DNA from: Echinimonas agarilytica
GTDB taxonomy: Bacteria; Pseudomonadota; Gammaproteobacteria; Enterobacterales; Neiellaceae
NCBI RefSeq assembly: GCF_023703465.1
Contig: NZ_JAMQGP010000010.1
Location: 62,001 to 126,000, forward strand
Length of the DNA stretch: 64,000 nucleotides
Reading direction: 5' to 3'
The notes under the pieces were generated by a model that saw only the letters and a program-made list of their open reading frames with translations, had not been told where the DNA came from and searched no databases. A program made the translations under genes and the position numbers. This document shows positions 52,005 to 64,000 of the stretch, in pieces (position 1 is the stretch's first letter; each line of letters starts with the position of its first letter).

Positions 52005-53462
52005 ATGCGGGTTTTGTTTTTAGCCAGTGAAGTAGACGGTTTAATTAAAACTGGAGGTCTGGCTGACGTAGCGAAAGTACTTCCCATAGAACTACAAAAA
52101 CGCGACATCGATGTTTCTGTCATGCTCCCTTGCTACCCACAAGTCAAAGCTTTGGTTGTACCTGGTGAAGCTCCTATAGAACTCACCATGCACCTGGGCT
52201 CGCAACATTACATCTACCGAATCTACAAAATCAGTGGTCAAGAAGTTCCAGTTTACGCCATTGATTATGAACCTTATTTTAATCGTGACCGTCCTTATGA
52301 TGATGGCAACCATGGCTATGCCGATAATGGCGAGCGCTTTGCCTTTTTCACACTGGCAGCACTTCAAGCATGCCAAATGTTAAACCTTAAGCCGAATATT
52401 GTGCACAGCAATGATTGGCACACTGCACTGGCTCCATTCTTCATAAAAACCGTATTGGCCGATAATAGCTTCTTTGCCGAGACTCGCTCAGTACTGTCTA
52501 TCCACAATGGCGCTTATCAAGGCTCGTACGATCTCAACAGCATTCCTTTTGCACACACGTTTAGCCAATACACCGAAGAAGGCATGTACGACAGCTACAA
52601 CATGTTTAACTTTTTAAAGTGTGGAGTGCTTTACGCTGACGCAATAAACGCGGTGAGTAAATCCTATGCCGAAGAATTAACAACACCGTTGGGCGGACAC
52701 TACATGTCCCATATTTTCCAACGCCGGAAAGACGCATTGGTGGGTATTTTAAACGGCTGTGATTATGGGGAGTGGGATACTGAAAACGATCCGCATCTCA
52801 TCGCCAACTACAGCGCAACGGATTTGTCAGGAAAAGCGAAGTGCAAGCAAGATCTGCAACAGCAATTAAATTTGCCCGAAGATCCCAACTTACCTTTGTT
52901 TGCAATGGTCAGTCGTTTTACTGACCAAAAAGGTTTCAGTTTGCTCGTACCTGCATTGGCTGACTTCCTTGCCAGCAGCGATGCACAGGTTGCGATTGTA
53001 GGGAGTGGAGAAACAGCCATTTGTGACGCACTCACCGCGTTAGCAAAACGCTACCCCAATCGATTTGGCCTATTTATCGGCTATAGCGATGCATTGAGCC
53101 ATCAAGCACAAGCAGGCGCAGACTATTTTCTTATGCCCTCCATTTTCGAGCCCTGCGGCCTCACGCAAATGTTTAGTCTTGCCTATGGCTCACTCCCTGT
53201 CGCGCGGGAAGTTGGCGGCTTAAAAGACACCGTCATTGGCTATAACGGCAATAACTTGGAATCAGCTAATGGGATTACCTTCCTAAACCCTGAACCAGAC
53301 GCGCTGTACTACACCATGCGCGCCGCAACAGATTTATACAACGAATCCCCTGAGATCTACCTTCAAATTCAACAGCGCGCGATGGCAACCCGATTTTTAT
53401 GGGAGAAAAGCTCTGCGGAATACATCGACATGTATAACGATGTTTTAACTCACTCGCATTGA
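52005..53462 (+). CDS. glgA: Glycogen synthase
   Basis: 485 residues. GT5 enzyme that adds glucose from ADP-glucose to glycogen. Signatures: the N-terminal VxKTGGLADV motif (IKTGGLADVAKVLP, residues 14-27), HSNDWHTAL, SIHNGAYQG, and the C-terminal donor site SIFEPCGLTQMFSLAYGSLPVAREVGGL. Full length with no break. No other glg gene (glgB, glgC, glgP, glgX) lies in the window, in contrast to the usual operons. A palindrome ATCAAT-TT-ATTGAT lies at 51921-51934, about 70 bases before the start. Confidence 0.96.
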   Translation: MRVLFLASEVDGLIKTGGLADVAKVLPIELQKRDIDVSVMLPCYPQVKALVVPGEAPIELTMHLGSQHYIYRIYKISGQEVPVYAIDYEPYFNRDRPYDDGNHGYADNGERFAFFTLAALQACQMLNLKPNIVHSNDWHTALAPFFIKTVLADNSFFAETRSVLSIHNGAYQGSYDLNSIPFAHTFSQYTEEGMYDSYNMFNFLKCGVLYADAINAVSKSYAEELTTPLGGHYMSHIFQRRKDALVGILNGCDYGEWDTENDPHLIANYSATDLSGKAKCKQDLQQQLNLPEDPNLPLFAMVSRFTDQKGFSLLVPALADFLASSDAQVAIVGSGETAICDALTALAKRYPNRFGLFIGYSDALSHQAQAGADYFLMPSIFEPCGLTQMFSLAYGSLPVAREVGGLKDTVIGYNGNNLESANGITFLNPEPDALYYTMRAATDLYNESPEIYLQIQQRAMATRFLWEKSSAEYIDMYNDVLTHSH

Positions 53463-53481
53463 GCCAATCATATTGCTGAAT

Positions 53482-53511
53482 AAAAAAGGAGCGTACAAGC
53501 GCTCCTTTTTT
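53482..53511 (+). terminator. Rho-independent terminator after glgA
   Basis: Perfect stem AAAAAAGGAGCG / CGCTCCTTTTTT with loop TACAAG, 19 bases past the stop. Confidence 0.88.
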
Positions 53512-53883
53512 ATGCTCTAAACTTACAAAAAACACAATATTTAAGTCGGTATTTGAGCTTGGTTATCCGCGAAATGAGCGAGGCTCAACATCACCTGAAA
53601 TGAACTTTTAACACTAAGATACTGAAGCATAAACAACATGTTTCAATTTTTCATGAAAAAAAAGAGTCATTAATGGGACGTTGTAAGTGCAAAGAAAAAT
53701 AAACACTTTTGGTGGCTTTTCGACCAAAAAGAACGACTAATTTACCACTTAAAAACATTTTTTTAACTTTCACCAATGCAAATCAACATTTGTTGTCTAA
53801 TCTTGAAGTGAAATGAATCTAAAGCCCCCCTCAATTATCGACGTTATTTCACATCGAGCGGCAGTAGATGGAACCTTTGCGCA

Positions 53884-53897
53884 TTGATGTGACTCAA
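53884..53897 (+). promoter_or_regulatory. FNR/Anr-like site before arcA
   Basis: TTGAT-GTGA-CTCAA matches TTGAT-N4-ATCAA at 9 of 10 positions. It lies about 65-78 bases before the arcA start; with a -10-like TTGAAT at 53917-53922 the site centre falls near -38 to -42, the activating position for FNR. In E. coli FNR is known to activate arcA. Confidence 0.55.
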
Positions 53898-53961
53898 AAG
53901 TAACAATAGGACCACTTTGAATTGGTCAATTGAATTGAATTTTATTTGAATAGGATTAGTT

Positions 53962-54681
53962 ATGGATACGCCACACATTCTTATTGTTGAAGACGAAACA
54001 GTTACACGCACTACCCTTCAACATTTATTTGAAGCCGAAGGCTACAGCGTGCTTGAAGCAACCGATGGCGAAGAGATGCACCAGCAGTTGCTAAAAAATA
54101 AAGACATTCACTTGGTCATTATGGACATCAACCTACCCGGTAAAAATGGTTTGTTGCTGGCTCGCGAATTGCGTGAGCAAAAAGACGTCGCCTTAATGTT
54201 CTTAACAGGACGCGACAACGAAGTGGATAAAATTCTTGGATTGGAAATTGGGGCAGATGACTACATCACTAAGCCATTCAACCCGCGCGAATTAACGATT
54301 CGAGCACGCAACTTGCTCACACGCACCATGACTAGTCATAGTCATCAATTGGATGAAGAAGTCGCAGAGTACAAATTCAACGGTTGGCAGCTCGATGTGA
54401 ACAGTCGCTCACTTAATTCACCGAGTGGCGAATCCTTTAAGCTTCCACGCAGCGAATATCGCGCGCTTGAAATGTTCATTCAAAACCCTGGTAAGATCTT
54501 AACTCGCGGAGATTTACTGCGACGAATGACAGGCCGCGACTTGCGTCCAAACGACCGTACTGTAGACGTCACCATCCGTCGCATTCGCAAGCACTTTGAA
54601 TCAGTGCCTTCAACGGCAGAAATTATTTCGACCATTCATGGTGAAGGATACCGCTTCACAGGTGAACTCGAGGTCGCTTAG
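53962..54681 (+). CDS. arcA: Two-component response regulator ArcA
   Basis: 239 residues, OmpR family. It controls respiratory and TCA genes under low oxygen after phosphorylation by ArcB. The receiver domain has the acidic pair (VEDE), phospho-Asp55 ([11 protein letters not shown]), Thr ([27 protein letters not shown]) and Lys. The winged-helix domain (about 135-235) ends in [16 protein letters not shown] and [12 protein letters not shown]. Very close to E. coli ArcA. Convergent with arcB 27 bases away, whereas in E. coli the two genes are far apart. Confidence 0.97.
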   Translation: MDTPHILIVEDETVTRTTLQHLFEAEGYSVLEATDGEEMHQQLLKNKDIHLVIMDINLPGKNGLLLARELREQKDVALMFLTGRDNEVDKILGLEIGADDYITKPFNPRELTIRARNLLTRTMTSHSHQLDEEVAEYKFNGWQLDVNSRSLNSPSGESFKLPRSEYRALEMFIQNPGKILTRGDLLRRMTGRDLRPNDRTVDVTIRRIRKHFESVPSTAEIISTIHGEGYRFTGELEVA

Positions 54682-54708
54682 GACTTTAGCTGAGGTTGCT
54701 GCGCAGCC

Positions 54709-57012
54709 TCAGCCCTTCAACTGCTCTTTAATGAGATCAATATCAGATGAGTAGCAGTTCTCAATCTCGTCAACCCAAGCTTCGATATTCTCTTTCCAAC
54801 CTTTGTTCTCTGAATACTGTGCTTTTCCTGCAATACCTTGGATTCGCTGAAGTCCAATGGAGCCCGCGGCACCTTTGATCTTATGCGCAATTTCACCCGT
54901 TTCCTTATCATCGTTGCGCGTCATACTGGCGTGAAGATCGTCGAGATATTCCGGCATCGTGGCTTCAAACAGCGCAATGCTTTTGGCAAACAACTCCGTG
55001 CCCAAAGTTTCAATCATCTGCTGTACAAAATCATCGTCTAAGTACTCTGTTTGAACGAGTGCAGGCTCAATTTCAGCAGGAGCATCATCGTCTTTGTAGA
55101 CGGTTTGTACATCAAACAGCTCACTTAAACTTTGGATTAATATATTGGTATCAATTGGCTTGCTCACCACATCAGTCATGCCTTTATCGATGTACTCTTG
55201 ACGATCACTAACCACGTTAGCTGTTAATGCAATTCGAGGGATGCCACTTAACTGGGGATCCACTGCAAGTTCAGCCGCTATGTCAAAACCGGTCATATCA
55301 GGCAATTGAATATCTAAAAAAAACAGATCGTATTCTTCTTGCTGAGCCATGGTCAACGCTTCTTGTCCGGTCATAGCCACATCAATCGTGAACCCGAGCT
55401 TTTCCAAAACCGCCTTAGCAACCACAACATTGAGCTCAATATCTTCCACCAACAGTACGTAAAGCGCTGGTAACTCAATATTATCGAGATCCAACTGTTC
55501 GACGCTTTCAAGGACAGGAAAACTCAAATGAACCTTAAACTCGCTACCTTCGCCAACAGTACTTTGCACTTGAATATCACCACCCATTGCTTCAACCAAT
55601 TGCTGCGATACCGACAATCCAATTCCTGTACCAACTCCTTTTGATTTACCCTGCTCTGAACCTTGGAAATACATCTCGAAAATTCTATTCAGTTCACTGT
55701 CAGCAATCCCTAGCCCTGTATCTTGAATGCAAAAGCTGATGGTGACACAATCATCTTGAATCGGTTGTATGTTAACTGCGAGCCCAACAAAGCCATCTTT
55801 GGTAAATTTAACTGCATTGCCTAGTAGGTTCCAAAGTACCTGGCGTAAGCGAGTTCCATCAGCTTCAACCACAGAAGGCAGCTCGCCTTCTTGCTGATAT
55901 CGAAAGCTCAAGTTTTTTTCGTTACACATAAGGCTTGAAAGTGCCTTAATATCGGCAATCAATTCAGGCATCTTAAGCCCAGAGGGAGCCACTTCGAGTC
56001 GACGACGTTCTAACTTATCCAAATCAATAATGTCATTGAAAATATTTCCTAACGTCACCGCACTTAAGAATATAGTGTTGATGTAACGATGAGGCTCTTC
56101 CGGAAGCTCCATATCACGCAGCATTCGGCTTAATCCGACAATGCCATTCAATGGGGTTCTCAGCTCATGAGAAATAGTGGAGATAAATGTAGTTTTGTCG
56201 CGTGCAGCTTTTTCGATGGCATCTGCAGCTTGCTTACGCTCCGTCACATCACGGCCAAACCCGATTAACCCCAATAGAGCGCCTCTAGCATCAAAGAAGG
56301 GCACTTTGCTGAATTCAAATAAGGCTTTCGAGCCGTCCGAAAATGTCATCCATTGCTCATAATTGATCGGTTCTTGTCGGTCCAACACGTATCGGTCAGT
56401 TTCCATCGTTTTTATCGCAATATCTTCGGCATAAAGATCTTTAGGGGTCAGTCCTATGACTTCAGCTTCGGTACGGTTGACCAAACGCTCGTATGCAGCA
56501 TTGCAGCCGGAAAACACGCTGTCTTTGTTACGGTAATAGATGAGGTCTGGAGAGCTATCGATAAGGCTTCTCAGCTGCACCGCTTGATTTTTAAAACGTA
56601 ACTGAGTTTCGCGACGATCCGCGACCTCACGTTGCAGATAACGAATGGCTTGATGCTTTTGTTCTTCAGCTTGCTCGCGCTCTTCAATCTCGCGGTTAAG
56701 TTCATCAACTTTTCGCTTCAGCTCGGTGTTAAGCATTTGCTGTTTACGGTGGGCGCTTTCAAGTTTTGCACGCGACTCACCCAATTGCTTAATCAGGTAT
56801 GTGAAAAACATCGCAAGCCATGGCGCAATGATTAAACCAAATAAAACGGGCCTTAGATAATCCACCCAATGGAGTTCGCCCACCACAATGCCCCGTAGCA
56901 CCACGGTCACCACCATTGAAAGCAAAATCTCAAATGCAGCAATGAGCAGCGCAAAACGCACAACACCTAGCCGTGTGGTTAACTCAAATACTCGATTCGC
57001 CAATACTGGCAT
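54709..57012 (-). CDS. arcB: Aerobic respiration sensor kinase ArcB
   Basis: 767 residues with the complete ArcB architecture: two N-terminal membrane helices with a very short periplasmic turn (residues about 20-75), a coiled coil, PAS domain (about 145-260), HisKA with His282 (TISHELRTPLNG), HATPase (NLLGNAVKF, DTGLGI, GTGIGLSVS), receiver with Asp567 (FFLDIQLPDMTG) and Hpt with His710 (AHKIKGAAGSIG). It senses the quinone pool and phosphorylates ArcA through a four-step relay. In E. coli two PAS cysteines (180, 241) form the redox switch; here the first is present (FSGCNAAYERL, Cys170), but the second is leucine (DGSKALFEF, Leu231). Confidence 0.97.
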   Translation of the reverse strand: MPVLANRVFELTTRLGVVRFALLIAAFEILLSMVVTVVLRGIVVGELHWVDYLRPVLFGLIIAPWLAMFFTYLIKQLGESRAKLESAHRKQQMLNTELKRKVDELNREIEEREQAEEQKHQAIRYLQREVADRRETQLRFKNQAVQLRSLIDSSPDLIYYRNKDSVFSGCNAAYERLVNRTEAEVIGLTPKDLYAEDIAIKTMETDRYVLDRQEPINYEQWMTFSDGSKALFEFSKVPFFDARGALLGLIGFGRDVTERKQAADAIEKAARDKTTFISTISHELRTPLNGIVGLSRMLRDMELPEEPHRYINTIFLSAVTLGNIFNDIIDLDKLERRRLEVAPSGLKMPELIADIKALSSLMCNEKNLSFRYQQEGELPSVVEADGTRLRQVLWNLLGNAVKFTKDGFVGLAVNIQPIQDDCVTISFCIQDTGLGIADSELNRIFEMYFQGSEQGKSKGVGTGIGLSVSQQLVEAMGGDIQVQSTVGEGSEFKVHLSFPVLESVEQLDLDNIELPALYVLLVEDIELNVVVAKAVLEKLGFTIDVAMTGQEALTMAQQEEYDLFFLDIQLPDMTGFDIAAELAVDPQLSGIPRIALTANVVSDRQEYIDKGMTDVVSKPIDTNILIQSLSELFDVQTVYKDDDAPAEIEPALVQTEYLDDDFVQQMIETLGTELFAKSIALFEATMPEYLDDLHASMTRNDDKETGEIAHKIKGAAGSIGLQRIQGIAGKAQYSENKGWKENIEAWVDEIENCYSSDIDLIKEQLKG

Positions 57013-57193
57013 AAATAATCACCTGACTTCTGTTGATGGCCATCAGTATACGTAGCACTACTAATGACCGTATAAAAACCTGTAAATCTTCAGACATGCG
57101 CCAAAACACATGAAGTTGCTCACACATTTGTGTTATAAAGTGCGTCCTTTTTATCCAACCCGTTTGAAGACCGAAACACAATCGGAGCAATCA

Positions 57194-58120
57194 ATGCCAA
57201 AAGTAATGCCGGATGTAGCCCATCAAACAAGCGCCAGTCAAGAAGGGACGCTGGACTGGGTTGGCATGAGCCAGATCGAAGTACCTATGATGGTACAAGC
57301 CGATGAGGCCGCACCTCGACAGGTGTCCGCAAAAGTAGAAGCCATGGTCAACTTGATCCAACCCAAAGCAAAAGGCATTCATATGTCTCGGCTCTACTTG
57401 CTTCTCGAGCAATTATCGAACGAATCTACGCTCACGTTAAAAACGTTGAATCAGTTGTTGGCTGACTTCATTACTAGTCATGATGACCTCAGTGATGCAG
57501 CAAAAGTTCGTTTTTCTTTTGATTATCATCTTCAGCGTGCCAGCCTTATTAGTGGTAAAAAAGGGTGGAAAGCATACCCCGTAGTACTTGAAGGCCGCAT
57601 TAACAAAGGTCAATTCTCCACTGAATTACAGATCACAGTGCCGTATTCCTCAACGTGCCCTTGTTCAGCGGCGCTTGCCCGACAGTTAATTCAACAAGCG
57701 TTTTCTGACAAATTTGGTACAACCGATGCACTAGACAGTACTGAAGTGCATCAGTGGCTTGGTACAACGCAAGGTATCATTGCTACGCCTCATAGTCAGC
57801 GTAGCCTTGCCACTATAAAGGTCAAGCTCTACTCTGAGTCCGAACAAATTCCAGTCTGCGCCATCATCGATAGTGTAGAGGACGCGCTTAAAACTCCTGT
57901 TCAAGCCGCCGTGAAACGAGAAGATGAGCAAGAGTTTGCTCGCCTGAACGGCCAAAACCTTATGTTCTGTGAAGATGCTGCCCGCAGACTCAAATTTGCC
58001 ATGAACCAAATTTCCTTCGTCAGCGATTTTTGGCTTCGCGTGGATCACTTAGAAAGCCTCCATGCGCATGACGCGAGCGCCGTCACAGTGAAGGGGCTTG
58101 AGAACGGTTACCAAGCCTAA
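57194..58120 (+). CDS. folE2: GTP cyclohydrolase FolE2
   Basis: 308 residues from the ATG at 57194 ([18 protein letters not shown]), with GGAG 6 bases upstream; the longer frame from 57110 is rejected. FolE2 makes dihydroneopterin triphosphate from GTP, the first step to folate and queuosine, without needing zinc, unlike FolE1. The key motif is [22 protein letters not shown] with the metal-binding Cys; also GIHMSRLY and [15 protein letters not shown]. Often regulated by Zur; only a half-site-like TGTTATA lies upstream. Divergent from arcB. Confidence 0.95.
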   Translation: MPKVMPDVAHQTSASQEGTLDWVGMSQIEVPMMVQADEAAPRQVSAKVEAMVNLIQPKAKGIHMSRLYLLLEQLSNESTLTLKTLNQLLADFITSHDDLSDAAKVRFSFDYHLQRASLISGKKGWKAYPVVLEGRINKGQFSTELQITVPYSSTCPCSAALARQLIQQAFSDKFGTTDALDSTEVHQWLGTTQGIIATPHSQRSLATIKVKLYSESEQIPVCAIIDSVEDALKTPVQAAVKREDEQEFARLNGQNLMFCEDAARRLKFAMNQISFVSDFWLRVDHLESLHAHDASAVTVKGLENGYQA

Positions 58121-58125
58121 TTTTT

Positions 58126-58152
58126 AGGATGAGGATCTCCTCATCCTTCTTT
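58126..58152 (+). terminator. Probable terminator after folE2
   Basis: Stem AGGATGAGGA / TCCTCATCCT with a very small loop, then TCTTTCTT, 6 bases after the stop. Confidence 0.7.
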
Positions 58153-58501
58153 CTTATTTCTTCTTAAAAAACGTCAAACATTGGTGAACCGCAACAGCAA
58201 AGCATTTGTTGTCTGGCGATTCGTCGTATGCCAAATCCTACATTACGCTAACTTCCCACCCCTCTGAACCGTATTTTTATGCACCCCAAAGTTACAAATG
58301 TGCATATTTAGTTATAAGTAATGAAATTTTAGTCAATACAAAATGTGGTTATTGATCACATTTTTATTGACCTGAGATAACTTTAGGATTAATTTAGCGG
58401 GTTCCTTGATGGGTCTTTCCGCGCGTCTGAAATTTGACAGCCTCAAAGACTTTCAACAGAGATTTATCAGTAAGCTTGCTTAGCCAGCGAGGAGTAGTTA
58501 C
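58153..58501. promoter_or_regulatory. gltB upstream region
   Basis: About 350 bases, AT-rich between 58290 and 58400, holding the gltB promoter and ribosome site (GAGGAG about 7 bases before ATG). A TGTGG-N7-TCACA sequence (58344-58360) is one base too long for a CRP site. No RNA gene or sigma-54 element was recognised. Confidence 0.4.

Positions 58502-64000
<5,499 letters not shown>

Larger units (their letters stand above)
53463..53961. promoter_or_regulatory. Long upstream region of arcA, with FNR-like site and glgA terminator
   Basis: About 500 bases. On the left side is a glgA terminator (AAAAAAGGAGCG / CGCTCCTTTTTT at 53482-53511). In the middle is an AT-rich stretch with a small hairpin (TTTTGGT / ACCAAAA around 53707-53729). 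On the right side is an FNR-like site (53884-53897). No gene was seen. In E. coli arcA also has a long multi-promoter leader, so a similar arrangement may apply. Confidence 0.5.

Noticed and set aside
57120-57150. Zur box before folE2
   Set aside because: Only one half (GTGTTATA) resembles the consensus; the other half (AGTGCGTC) does not match.
58344-58360. CRP site before gltB
   Set aside because: TGTGG and TCACA are separated by seven bases, not six, and one half has a mismatch.

Overview
The window looks like the chromosome of a marine gammaproteobacterium related to the Alteromonadales. It carries the ArcA/ArcB redox system, an RF2-LysS pair, FldB, an ArcB-GltBD neighbourhood, lineage-typical small families (DUF3545, DUF3014, DUF2799, DUF5610), and a GH86-type agarase/porphyranase that implies access to red-algal polysaccharide. 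I cannot name family or genus from sequence alone. No insertion sequence, prophage, CRISPR array or rRNA operon is visible. There is one tRNA gene.

Layout. 1-8.1 kb: the 3' end of a diguanylate cyclase gene, a DUF3014 protein, an M13 peptidase lipoprotein, a TonB-dependent receptor followed by an alkaline-phosphatase-superfamily enzyme, and a DUF5610 protein. 8.3-17.1 kb: a block matching the E. coli fldB-xerD-dsbC-recJ-prfB-lysS order, but with a methylated-DNA methyltransferase where xerD would be, and two envelope-protein genes inserted between recJ and prfB. 17.2-22.1 kb: a DM13-domain lipoprotein and a tightly overlapping three-gene operon (six-CxxC zinc-finger/degenerate GGDEF protein, processive glycosyltransferase, HlyD-type membrane-fusion protein). 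22.2-30.4 kb: two BrnQ transporters, yfiC/srmB divergent pair, MOSC protein, yaaA, alanine/sodium symporter. 30.4-34.5 kb: a Fur-box-preceded candidate small RNA, META/HslJ lipoprotein, Dyp-type peroxidase, pgi, DUF3545. 34.8-37.5 kb: the agarase-like lipoprotein. 37.8-48.3 kb: hemerythrin protein, ung, mgsA, DHOD-like protein, cytochrome b561, EAL-CBS-GGDEF protein, CBS protein, small outer-membrane barrel, tRNA-Leu(CAG), adenine deaminase, SMP-30 protein, SDR/DUF2867 protein. 48.4-64 kb: FapA-like protein, SieB-like membrane protein, rsmC, glgA, arcA and arcB (convergent), folE2, gltB and a truncated gltD.

The genes join into a few themes. Redox and iron control: ArcA/ArcB, an FNR-like site before arcA, a Fur box before the candidate sRNA, plus YaaA, Dyp peroxidase, DsbC and FldB. 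c-di-GMP and cell surface: a GGDEF protein, an EAL-CBS-GGDEF protein, and the zinc-finger/GT2/HlyD operon, which I regard as the best candidate for an undescribed polysaccharide system. Nitrogen: gltBD, BrnQ and alanine uptake. Several start codons were moved inward from the longest reading frame because a Shine-Dalgarno sequence and family alignment agree on the downstream start; five genes use or probably use non-ATG starts or overlapping stop/start junctions.
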